Below are positions 1 through 5,964 of a stretch of DNA of 5,964 nt, in pieces. Source of the stretch: Verrucomicrobiota bacterium. GTDB taxonomy: Bacteria > Verrucomicrobiota > Verrucomicrobiia > Limisphaerales > UBA11320. Location of the stretch: the NCBI GenBank assembly GCA_016871475.1, contig VHDG01000264.1:1-5964 (forward strand), read 5' to 3'. How positions within the stretch are numbered: the first letter of the stretch is position 1; each line of letters opens with the position of its first letter. Under the pieces are notes generated by a model. It did not search any database. It saw only the letters and a list, made by a program, of their open reading frames with translations, and was not told the origin of the DNA. The position numbers were made by a program, and so were the translations under genes.

Positions 1-1
1 C

Positions 2-733
2 CGGATGAGGAGCCTGACCGCCCACAAACCCAAGTGCCTGGTGGAACTCGCCGGCCGCCCTCTGCTGGAATGGCAATGCGCCGCCCTCCGCACCGCCGGC
101 GTCACCGAGGTCGCGGTCGTGCGCGGATACCGGGCTGAATCCCTGGTCGGCCCGGGCTACGCCCTTCTCGAGAATCCCAGGTGGGCGCAGACAAACATGG
201 TGTCCTCGCTGCTCTGCGCCGACGCTTGGCTGCGTGAGGGCGAGTGCGTCGTTTCGTATTCCGACATCGTCTACCATCCCGACGTCGTGCAAACCCTGAC
301 CAGATCCCGGGAGGACCTGTCCCTCACCTATGACCGTCTGTGGAAAACGCTCTGGAGCGAGCGCTTCGAGGACCCCCTCACGGACGCCGAGACCTTCCGT
401 TGCGACGGGAACGGCCGGCTGCTCGAAATCGGTGGCAGGGCGTCCGCCATCGATCAGATCCAGGGTCAGTACATGGGCCTGCTCAAGTTCACGCCCAATG
501 GGTGGGGACGCATCGCGGACTTTCTCAATACACTCACCCCTCACGAGAGGGACGCACTCGACATGACCGGGATGCTGGGCCGGCTTTTGGCCGCCGGGTT
601 CCGGATCCAGGCGGTGCCCGTCGACGGTCGCTGGTGCGAGGTGGACTCGGATGACGACCTCGCCACCTACGGCGAACGGCTTGCCGAGGTCATCCCCTGG
701 CGTCACGACTGGCGATGGGAGGAGGCAGCGTGA
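2..733 (+). CDS. NTP-transferase family nucleotidyltransferase, 5' partial (possible CTP:phosphoglutamine cytidylyltransferase-like)
   Basis: A cytoplasmic GT-A-fold nucleotidyltransferase that would transfer an NMP from an NTP (probably CTP) to a phosphorylated acceptor. The frame is open from the first bases, and the family's N-terminal LAAGxGxR loop is missing, so the true start lies left of the window; the ATG at 5 is internal. Counting that Met as 1, the end of the signature is visible (LT..KPKCLVEL, Lys10), then SYSDIVY with likely metal ligand Asp87, a W..LWS.RF.DPL.DAET block (113-130), QYMGLLKF (155-162), and WCEVDSDDDL with likely second metal ligand Asp214. The internal blocks resemble the LicC-like cytidylyltransferases and, as I recall them, Cj1416 of Campylobacter jejuni better than glucose-1-phosphate enzymes. 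The stop overlaps the next start by four bases, so the two are co-translated. The family call is secure; the substrate is inferred. Confidence 0.88.
   Translation, partial: RMRSLTAHKPKCLVELAGRPLLEWQCAALRTAGVTEVAVVRGYRAESLVGPGYALLENPRWAQTNMVSSLLCADAWLREGECVVSYSDIVYHPDVVQTLTRSREDLSLTYDRLWKTLWSERFEDPLTDAETFRCDGNGRLLEIGGRASAIDQIQGQYMGLLKFTPNGWGRIADFLNTLTPHERDALDMTGMLGRLLAAGFRIQAVPVDGRWCEVDSDDDLATYGERLAEVIPWRHDWRWEEAA
720..725 (+). promoter_or_regulatory. Shine-Dalgarno site that sets the start of the CysC-like gene
   Basis: AGGAGG lies four bases before the GTG at 730, which overlaps the upstream TGA as GTGA. The competing in-frame ATG at 715 has no purine-rich site before it and would place this motif inside the coding sequence. 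The GTG is therefore the better start, and translation is probably coupled to the upstream gene. Confidence 0.6.
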
Positions 734-1338
734 GAGCATCCTTCATCGAAGGCGCTGAGCCTGGGCCGGTCCCTCGGCCGCACTCGCCCGAATGTCGCGT
801 GATCTGGCTGACCGGGCTGAGCGGGGCCGGCAAGAGCACCCTTGCCAGGGAGGTTGCCGGGCGGCTGCGTGCGTCGGGATGCGCGTCCGTCGTGCTGGAT
901 GGCGATGATGTGCGACTCGCCATCGCCGACACCCGGGTGGCTCACGACCGTGACAGTCGCCTGACCAACGCGATGCGGATCTGCCGGCTGGCGCGGATGA
1001 TCAGCCTGCAAGGGGTCACGGTTGTCGTTGCCACCATGTCCATGTTTCACGAGGTCCATCAATGGAACCGGGATCACCAGCCGAACTTTTTCCAAGTCCT
1101 GCTCCGCGTGCCCCTCGACGTGCTCCGTCAGCGGGATGCCAGGGGGCTCTACAGCCGGGCGGAACAGGGTGAGGTGGGGGATGTGGTCGGCATCCATGTG
1201 CCCTATGAGGAGCCCGGGTCGCCGGATCTGGTCCTCACCAATGACGGTCCCGCTACGGAGATCCGGCGGCTGGCCGATGAAATCCTCCAGGGACTGCTTG
1301 TCCGGGCCGGATCCGCCCGGGCTGCCGTTCGATCCTGA
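730..1338 (+). CDS. APS-kinase-family (CysC-like) nucleotide kinase, divergent subfamily
   Basis: A 202-residue P-loop kinase of the adenylylsulfate kinase family, which phosphorylates the 3'-hydroxyl of a nucleotide (APS to PAPS in classical members). Seen from the GTG start: Walker A GLSGAGKST (29-37), DGDDVR (57-62), a conserved Asn80, and the RDARGLY block (135-141). Differences from classical CysC: the ISP..R lid motif is replaced by ATMSMFHEVHQWNR (101-114), and the FTGI adenine-stacking motif reads VVGI (152-155), so the aromatic residue is lost. The SMF-EVH-WNR pattern looks like a maintained subfamily signature, not decay. It starts within the upstream stop codon after a good AGGAGG site; an ATG at 715 would add five residues. 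It could make PAPS for the downstream sulfotransferase-fold protein, or 3'-phosphorylate another nucleotide, as Cj1415 does with CDP-phosphoramidate. The family is certain; the substrate is open. Confidence 0.9.
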   Translation: MRASFIEGAEPGPVPRPHSPECRVIWLTGLSGAGKSTLAREVAGRLRASGCASVVLDGDDVRLAIADTRVAHDRDSRLTNAMRICRLARMISLQGVTVVVATMSMFHEVHQWNRDHQPNFFQVLLRVPLDVLRQRDARGLYSRAEQGEVGDVVGIHVPYEEPGSPDLVLTNDGPATEIRRLADEILQGLLVRAGSARAAVRS

Positions 1339-1348
1339 AAATCAAATC

Positions 1349-2137
1349 ATGTCCACTGCAACACCCATCCGGCAGGGCGACTTCTCGGCACTCGCCGAGA
1401 GCTACGCCAAAAACCGTCCGGACTATTCCATCACCGTCCTGCGTGCCCTCACGGGCCATGTCGGCGCCCACGAGGCGGGCTTCAAGGCCGCCGACGTCGG
1501 GGCCGGAACCGGCCTTTGGACACGCATGCTTGCGCAGGAGGGGCTGGATGTAAGAGCGGTGGAGCCGTGCGACGCCATGAGGGAACAGGGACAAGCCTAT
1601 ACCGAGGGTTGCGGAGTGCAATGGCTCAAGGGGACGGGCGAGGCGACGGGACTTCCCACCGCCGGGATCAACTGGCTGACCATGGCCTCGTCGTTCCATT
1701 GGGTGAAGCAGCCGGAGGGACTCCGCGAATTCCATCGGGTGATCAAGCCCGGGGGGCACCTGACCGTCCTGTGGAACCCCAGGGACATCGATGCCAGCCC
1801 GCTGCACCAGCGCATTGACGCCCTGGTGGGAGAGTGGATTCCCGGGCTGAAGCGGGTGTCGTCGGGACATGAAAAGAACACCCGAGACTGGACCCGTGAG
1901 TTGACGGACTCGGGTTTGTTCGAGGACGTGCTGTTCATGGAGGCGCGTCACCAGATCGTGATGTCCCACGAGCGATACCTTGGCGCATGGCGATCCGTGA
2001 ACGACATCCAGGCCCAGGCCGGTCCGGAACGCTTCGAGCGTCTGCTGGAGGCCATCGAGGCCATCATCGCGCCGCTCCCGGAGGTCGTGGTCCCGTACAA
2101 GACGCGGGCGTGGACCGCACGGCGCCGCGGCGATTGA
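1349..2137 (+). CDS. Class I SAM-dependent methyltransferase
   Basis: A 262-residue cytoplasmic methyltransferase of the Methyltransf_11/25 type with the Rossmann SAM-binding core. The order is FSALAESYAKNRPDYS (12-27), typical of this group's N-terminus; motif I ADVGAGTG (48-55); post-I acidic Glu72 (VEP) for the SAM ribose; the motif-IV-like WLTMASSFHWV (109-119); and the motif-V-like IKPGGHLTVLWNPRD (132-146). The C-terminal third is a substrate-side domain I do not recognise. The start was chosen because homology begins right after the ATG at 1349 and the preceding gene ends ten bases earlier; the frame's upstream extension would run antiparallel to no known domain and overlap the CysC-like gene. 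No clear ribosome site is visible. In this operon it probably methylates a sugar, a lipid head group or, on the phosphoramidate reading, the activated phosphoramidate. The substrate cannot be read from sequence. Confidence 0.88.
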   Translation: MSTATPIRQGDFSALAESYAKNRPDYSITVLRALTGHVGAHEAGFKAADVGAGTGLWTRMLAQEGLDVRAVEPCDAMREQGQAYTEGCGVQWLKGTGEATGLPTAGINWLTMASSFHWVKQPEGLREFHRVIKPGGHLTVLWNPRDIDASPLHQRIDALVGEWIPGLKRVSSGHEKNTRDWTRELTDSGLFEDVLFMEARHQIVMSHERYLGAWRSVNDIQAQAGPERFERLLEAIEAIIAPLPEVVVPYKTRAWTARRRGD

Positions 2138-2149
2138 GCGCGCACCCCC

Positions 2150-3583
2150 ATGAAGCAGTTTCACCTCATCTCCGCCCCGTTCTCCTGCGGGATCAGCTGG
2201 CTGGTGAGCGTGCTAATGGAACTGGGCATCCGCACCACCCACGCGGAGCCCAGGCGTTATCCCGACGGCTTCTGGCGTCCCCTCGGCGACGGCAGCGACG
2301 CGGAGGCGATCGTGCCCGCGGGAGTGGAACACATGCGATATTACCTCCCGGTGCTCCAGGAGGGAAATGCCTTCCGGTTCCGGGAAGACATCGAGGTGCT
2401 GTGGGAGCACCGGCTCGATTTTGCACGTCATCCAGAGCGCCAGGTGATCCTGTTTGCGCGAGACCCTCGTGATGCCATCCGTTCGCTCTACCTTCGAAAC
2501 TACCTTCACTTCGAATGGATGGAGTACCTGCAGAGGCCGGATCGGTGGCAGGATCATTTCCCGGAGATGTTCGATCTCCCGCCCCCGGAAACGTGGGCCG
2601 CGTGGCACGCCATGTGGATGGGGCTCTCGAGTTTCGTTCCGATCCGGCTGATCCGCTTCGAGGATACCCGGCTGGATCCGGTTCGGTCGGTCCAGGATGT
2701 CCTTGCCGTGCTGGGCGTGGAACGTCCTGTCGACGCGATCCGGAAGGCGATTGAAAATTCCAGCCTCGACCGTACCCGCGCCGCCATGGAGCGGGCGGAG
2801 GCGGAGACGGGCGTGAAGTTCCGGGTCGTTCGCAAAGGGAAGGTCGAGGAATGGAAGGAGACGTTCGACGAGCAGGCGCTGCGTGCTTTCGGCGGACCCG
2901 CCGCCGAGTGGATGCGAACATTGGGCTACGAACCAGCGCAGGCGTCCCTGGACGGCGAAGTTTCGTGGAGAATTGCAGGGGATGAGGCGTTGGCGGGCCT
3001 GGTTGAATCCCGAGCCAAATGGAGCGCGGGGGATGTCCCTGCGACCAGGGATGTGCTGCGTCGGACACTGACGGAGGTTCAGTCCCCCGGGCGCAGGGAC
3101 GCCGACCGGCTTCGCGTTGCAGCATCCTGGGTTGCGCTGGACTGGACCACGCGCGTGCTCGGGGATCCCCTTCGGGCGACTCCCAGTGCCCGCGCGATCC
3201 TCGCAGCATTTGAGCAGTTCCTGATTCAGTTCGGGGAATGGCCGTCGATCCGACGGATGCTGCTCGACGCGATCGATGGCATCCAACCCCTGTCGAATCT
3301 GGCCTTCGCGTCCCTGAACAGCCCGGGAAATCCTGTCACGACGACCCATTCCGCCCCGGCAGCCGTTCCTGCCGGACCACTCCTTCTGGTGGAGGAGGAC
3401 TACCGGGGATATCGCCTCTACGGGTTCGGCGGACGGTTCTACGGCGTGCTGCGCACGGCGGAGGACATCGATCTTGCCACGCTTTCCAAGGAGGCGTTGA
3501 GCGTGGAACGGAAGCGCGGGAGAGTGTTTGTGGGGGACCTGGGGTTCGAGGTGAAGCAGTCCATTGACGAACGGTCGGCCTAA
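2150..3583 (+). CDS. Sulfotransferase-fold protein with helical region and C-terminal accessory module
   Basis: A 477-residue protein; a plain bacterial sulfotransferase would be about 270-300. Residues 1-260 carry the PAPS-dependent sulfotransferase pattern: a 5'-phosphate loop ISAPFSCGISWL (7-18) in the place of the usual PKSGTTWL, a 3'-phosphate motif ARDPRDAIRSLY (103-114) with Arg104 and Ser112, and the late RKGKVEEWKETF motif (228-239). The usual loop Lys is absent (APFS-C-G), so activity is not assured. Residues ~270-390 are predicted helical and TPR-like. Residues ~410-477 form a small module beginning EDYRGYRLYGFGGRFYGV. Both extensions recur in the truncated convergent paralog. It starts 12 bases after the methyltransferase with no evident ribosome site. 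It is likely the last gene of the operon, transferring a group from a 3'-phosphorylated nucleotide donor to a glycan or lipid; the donor could be PAPS or a phosphoramidate nucleotide. Confidence 0.8.
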   Translation: MKQFHLISAPFSCGISWLVSVLMELGIRTTHAEPRRYPDGFWRPLGDGSDAEAIVPAGVEHMRYYLPVLQEGNAFRFREDIEVLWEHRLDFARHPERQVILFARDPRDAIRSLYLRNYLHFEWMEYLQRPDRWQDHFPEMFDLPPPETWAAWHAMWMGLSSFVPIRLIRFEDTRLDPVRSVQDVLAVLGVERPVDAIRKAIENSSLDRTRAAMERAEAETGVKFRVVRKGKVEEWKETFDEQALRAFGGPAAEWMRTLGYEPAQASLDGEVSWRIAGDEALAGLVESRAKWSAGDVPATRDVLRRTLTEVQSPGRRDADRLRVAASWVALDWTTRVLGDPLRATPSARAILAAFEQFLIQFGEWPSIRRMLLDAIDGIQPLSNLAFASLNSPGNPVTTTHSAPAAVPAGPLLLVEEDYRGYRLYGFGGRFYGVLRTAEDIDLATLSKEALSVERKRGRVFVGDLGFEVKQSIDERSA

Positions 3584-3612
3584 ACCGGAACGATTCAGTA
3601 GGACAGCGAACC

Positions 3613-3640
3613 CGCTGTGTCCGGGGCCCCGGACGCAGTG
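3613..3640. terminator. Hairpin between convergent genes, probable bidirectional terminator
   Basis: Arms 3613-3626 and 3627-3640 pair almost completely (two G-T wobbles) around a perfect 16-base palindrome, GTCCGGGGCCCCGGAC, at 3619-3634. It sits 29 bases past the operon's stop and just past the stop of the minus-strand gene, where a shared terminator is expected. There is no T-run on either side, so an intrinsic rho-independent type is unproven. Confidence 0.42.
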
Positions 3641-3642
3641 CC

Positions 3643-4680
3643 TCAGGCGGCCGCAACCCGGTCGATGTGCTCCCTCACCTCATCGGTGAACTGCTCCACG
3701 AAGCACTTTCCCTCCGCACGCAACTGCCGGAGCCGCTCCGGAGGCAGTTGGCCGGGATCGAGTTCGCCCAGGCTGCGCGCGATTCCCCAGAACTTCGACT
3801 GACAGGCAACAATGTCGAAACCCTTGTAGTCCCGTTGCACGAAGGCGAAGGCCTGCGGTTGCTGAACAACCGGGGCGTTGAGAGTCACGGGCTCCGGGTT
3901 TTGTAGCGAGCATGCGGGGTTGAGCCGTTTCAACTCGTCCCAGAGCCGGCGCTGGATCGGGACGCAGCCGACAAACCTCCCAAGAAATCCGGCGATCGAC
4001 TCCTGCAACGCGAAGATATCACCGCCGCCCCGGCTGCCAGGTCCCGACAGCGAAAGAGCCCAGCGCATGGACATCCATGTGGATGCCAAAAGCAGATAGG
4101 CTGGGGGATGGGAGACGGTGGTCGGCAGGTGTTCCCGCAACTCGCGTTCCGCATCCTGGAATCGGCCCGACCGGAATGCGGTGCCGGCTCGTCTGGCGAC
4201 CGCGCACGCCGCGGCGTCGAAACAGGAATCCCACAAGGTGGGCACAGGCGCCGGAAGCGTCCCGGCGGGATGAAACCCCAGTGTTGCCATCACGTCGGAG
4301 GCCGGGCCCCCGAGGAAGCGCTGAAGCTTTCCGCTGAAGGAATTTGGAAAGTCGTGAATGGAGGATTGTGGAATGCGGGTCGACACCGAGGTCGCTCGGA
4401 GGATCTCCTTCGCGGAGCGGGATGTGCCAAGCTGCTCAAGGACTTTCGGTATCGATTCCACTGGATGGGCTCGAACCCAATCGGCGTCGACGAACACCAC
4501 AGGACGGTGCTGTGCCATCGCGAGCCAGATCCAGAACCACAACGCCCACGACTCCGCAGGGGGCAGGTGGGGAAGGTCTCCCGCAGGAATGTCCCAGTCG
4601 ACCGGCTCTATTGATGAGGCGGGACACAGGCGAGCGGCTGCGCGCCTGGCTGCCGCCGGAACCTCATGAGATTGCGCCAC
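3643..4680 (-). CDS. N-terminally truncated sulfotransferase-like protein, probable gene remnant
   Basis: A 345-residue open frame starting at GTG (4678-4680); a stop lies ten codons further upstream (4708-4710), so no longer form exists. From Pro26 it aligns without gaps to residue 130 onward of the protein encoded at 2150-3583: the blocks PVDW...LPPAESW and PDRW...LPPPETW keep identical spacing, with 19 of 60 positions identical by eye through VLEQLG/VLAVLG. The two also share GGPA..VMATLGF / GGPA..WMRTLGY, the helical middle and the C-terminal module (RDYKGFDIVACQSKFWGIAR). The first 129 residues of the homolog, which hold both phosphate-binding motifs, are missing, so it cannot be a working sulfotransferase alone. 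The first ~23 residues are antisense to the kinase N-terminus and look unrelated. It is most likely a pseudogene; a small expressed protein from a later start such as ATG at 4518 cannot be excluded. Confidence 0.65.
   Translation of the reverse strand: MAQSHEVPAAARRAAARLCPASSIEPVDWDIPAGDLPHLPPAESWALWFWIWLAMAQHRPVVFVDADWVRAHPVESIPKVLEQLGTSRSAKEILRATSVSTRIPQSSIHDFPNSFSGKLQRFLGGPASDVMATLGFHPAGTLPAPVPTLWDSCFDAAACAVARRAGTAFRSGRFQDAERELREHLPTTVSHPPAYLLLASTWMSMRWALSLSGPGSRGGGDIFALQESIAGFLGRFVGCVPIQRRLWDELKRLNPACSLQNPEPVTLNAPVVQQPQAFAFVQRDYKGFDIVACQSKFWGIARSLGELDPGQLPPERLRQLRAEGKCFVEQFTDEVREHIDRVAAA
4603..4616. other. Putative rearrangement junction
   Basis: Sulfotransferase-like homology on the minus strand ends at about 4605, and the plus-strand kinase begins at 4614. 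Sequence left of this point reads as one gene family and right of it as another, with almost no spacer. No target duplication or inverted repeat is visible here. An assembly join is an alternative. Confidence 0.4.
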
Positions 4681-5840
4681 TGTTTCCCGGGTTCGAGATT
4701 CTCGAGATCATCGGACGCGGCGGCATGGGCGCGGTTTACAAGGCGCGCCAGCCCGCCCTGGACCGGTTCGTCGCCATCAAGCTCCTGCCCCCTGAGGCGG
4801 CGGCGGACCACGGGTTTGCCGAACGCTTTCGCAATGAGGCGCGCATCCTCGCGCGGCTGCAGCACCCAAACATCATCGCCATCCATGAGACCGGTCAGAC
4901 CACCGATGCGCACCTCTACATCGTCATGGAGTATGTCAAAGGCTGCGATCTGGCCGAGGTCCTGACACGCGGACCGCTCCCGCCAACGAGGGCGATCGAG
5001 ATCGCCCGCGCGATTTGTGACGCGCTCGAAGTGGCGCATCGACAGGGCGTGGTTCATCGCGACATCAAGCCCGCCAATGTACTGATCTCTGAGGAGGGCG
5101 CGGTCAAGGTCGCGGACTTCGGTGTCGCCCGGCTTCGCGCTGAAGCCGACGAGACTCAGCTCACCTACACCGGACTGGCAGTGGGCACGCCCGACTACAT
5201 GGCACCCGAGCAGCGCCTGGGGGGAAAGGTCGGCGAACAGGCGGACCTGTTCAGTCTCGGAGTGCTGCTCTACGAGATGTTGACCGGAGAAGTGCCGCGC
5301 GGCGCCTTGCAACCTCCGTCCCGGAAATCGCCCACTTGTGGGCATCTGGACCCGGTGCTCGAGAAGGCCATGCAGGCGGACCCGTCTCGACGCCAACGCA
5401 ATGCAGCCGAGTTGCGAGCAGGTCTCGATAACAATCCTCGTCCCGCACGAGGTGTGACTTGGCTGTCCATCGGACTGTTTGCACTGATGCTGGCGGGTGC
5501 TGCGGTCGCGGCGGTTGTGTGGTGGACACCCCGGGATGGATCGGAAGTTCGTCTCGCCCCAGTGGGGCACCATACACCGCTCGCTGACGTCCAACTTCAG
5601 CGCGATGCTCTCGAGGGTAACTGGCGATGGTTGGATGATGTTATTGGAGGCACACTGGTCGTGGACCATGCCGATCCGCCCTCCCACAAGATTCTGCGCC
5701 TTCCGATTAAGCCTGGCGACCAGCCCTTCGAGATTCGATGCGAGATCTGGTTCGAGAATCAAGGGGCAAGCCTGACGTTATTGTTCCCGGCAGGCTCGGT
5801 GCAGGTTGCACTGGCCCTGGATCTCTACGACACCTCATGA
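4614..5840 (+). CDS. Hanks-type serine/threonine protein kinase with one membrane helix, interrupted C-terminal domain
   Basis: A 408-residue receptor-like kinase of the PknB type. It has a complete catalytic domain from the ATG at 4614: lead-in PPEP..IAPLFP (14-25), glycine loop GRGGMGAVY (34-42), VAIK with Lys56, helix-C Glu75, catalytic HRDIKPAN (Asp150), DFG (168-170), and GTPDYMAPEQ (191-200). A basic stretch is followed by one hydrophobic helix (283-304, WLSIGL...VVWW), so the kinase faces the cytoplasm and the rest is outside. Residues ~325-408 resemble the start of the beta-rich ligand-like domain common in verrucomicrobial kinases (WRWLDD, LRLPI, TLLFPAGSVQVALALDLYD). The frame stops at TGA 5838-5840 but continues in recognisable protein afterwards, so this is probably a nonsense-truncated gene. 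The same frame opens at 4344, but that part is antisense to the minus-strand gene and matches no kinase; 4614 is preferred. No ribosome site or promoter is visible, and the usual 5' region may have been lost at the junction. Confidence 0.85.
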   Translation: MRRDTGERLRAWLPPEPHEIAPLFPGFEILEIIGRGGMGAVYKARQPALDRFVAIKLLPPEAAADHGFAERFRNEARILARLQHPNIIAIHETGQTTDAHLYIVMEYVKGCDLAEVLTRGPLPPTRAIEIARAICDALEVAHRQGVVHRDIKPANVLISEEGAVKVADFGVARLRAEADETQLTYTGLAVGTPDYMAPEQRLGGKVGEQADLFSLGVLLYEMLTGEVPRGALQPPSRKSPTCGHLDPVLEKAMQADPSRRQRNAAELRAGLDNNPRPARGVTWLSIGLFALMLAGAAVAAVVWWTPRDGSEVRLAPVGHHTPLADVQLQRDALEGNWRWLDDVIGGTLVVDHADPPSHKILRLPIKPGDQPFEIRCEIWFENQGASLTLLFPAGSVQVALALDLYDTS

Positions 5841-5964
5841 CTGGGACTGATTCGCGGTCTCGACTGGAGCAAGAACGAGACAACCGTGCGACGAAAACTG
5901 CCCTATCAACGTTTTCTGCCGCTGATCCTTCGAGTGCAGCCCGACCCTCACACTGACCGGGTCA
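5841..5964 (+). pseudogene. In-frame continuation of the kinase C-terminal domain after the TGA, 3' partial
   Basis: Directly after the stop, the kinase frame stays open for 41 codons to the window edge and reads LGLIRGLDWSKNETTV followed by RRKLPYQRFLPLILRVQ. This continues the beta-rich domain smoothly from ALDLYDTS: a Ser-Gly-Leu then an aspartate-rich turn is what I expect in these domains. Changing TGA to GGA (one base) would restore a Gly there. No new start codon or ribosome site is evident, so it is part of the original gene, not a separate one. Confidence 0.6.

Noticed and set aside
1022..1348. N-terminal extension of the methyltransferase to position 1022
   Set aside because: It overlaps the CysC-like gene in another frame and adds low-complexity Cys/Ser/Arg sequence; homology starts at the ATG at 1349.
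1253..2164. 303-codon minus-strand frame
   Set aside because: It mirrors the methyltransferase gene, whose SAM-binding motifs are clear on the plus strand.
2213..3349. 378-codon and overlapping 338-codon minus-strand frames
   Set aside because: Both are antisense to the sulfotransferase-fold gene, rich in Arg, Pro and Gly, and without motifs.
4344..4613. 90-residue N-terminal extension of the kinase
   Set aside because: This stretch is coding on the opposite strand and shows no kinase-associated sequence such as the zinc-ribbon some relatives carry.
4490..4613. A promoter for the kinase gene
   Set aside because: I found no convincing -35/-10 pair or ribosome site; the stretch reads as coding sequence of the minus-strand remnant.
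4608..5762. 384-codon open frame on the minus strand
   Set aside because: It is antisense to a kinase with every catalytic motif intact, and its translation shows no recognisable domain. Long antisense frames are common at this GC content.
5838..5840. TGA as a recoded sense codon (glycine code or selenocysteine)
   Set aside because: Other genes here end with TGA (733, 1338, 2137), so a glycine code is unlikely. The position has no selenoenzyme context, and I could not identify a convincing SECIS hairpin.

Overview
The window is high-GC, gene-dense bacterial DNA, most likely from the Planctomycetes-Verrucomicrobia-Chlamydiae group and probably Verrucomicrobiota. The best taxonomic clue is the protein kinase at the right. 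Its lead-in (a PPEP..IAPLFPGFEIL segment directly before the GRGGMGAVYKARQ glycine loop) and its kinase / single membrane helix / ligand-like C-terminal layout are typical of that group. This rests on recalled family signatures, not a search.

Layout. Positions 2-3583 hold four tightly packed plus-strand genes that look like one operon (junctions of -4, +10 and +12 bases). They are a nucleotidyltransferase whose first codons lie left of the window, an APS-kinase-family (CysC-like) kinase, a SAM-dependent methyltransferase, and a sulfotransferase-fold protein with a long C-terminal extension. A strong hairpin at 3613-3640 ends this unit. Facing it on the minus strand (3643-4680) is a paralog of the sulfotransferase-fold protein that lacks the first ~130 residues, including both nucleotide-binding motifs. 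Its homology stops within about ten bases of the start codon of a plus-strand serine/threonine kinase gene (4614-5840). The kinase is itself interrupted by an in-frame TGA at 5838-5840. The same frame stays open and protein-like from there to the window edge.

How the genes may work together. The plain reading is a sulfation cassette: a kinase making PAPS and a sulfotransferase using it, with a methyltransferase and a sugar nucleotidyltransferase for surface-glycan decoration. The nucleotidyltransferase and the divergent CysC-like kinase fit another pathway at least as well: the Campylobacter jejuni capsular O-methyl phosphoramidate pathway. There a CTP:phosphoglutamine cytidylyltransferase (Cj1416), a CysC-like CDP-phosphoramidate 3'-kinase (Cj1415) and methyltransferases (Cj1419/Cj1420) act together. 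On that reading the sulfotransferase-fold protein would be a candidate transferase for a 3'-phosphonucleotide-activated phosphoramidate group. This is a hypothesis; the genes just left of the window would decide it.

The right third looks like a rearranged, decaying zone: a truncated gene, a sharp junction and a nonsense codon. There is no gene-free stretch above 300 bases. I see no tRNA, rRNA, CRISPR array, insertion sequence or convincing promoter.
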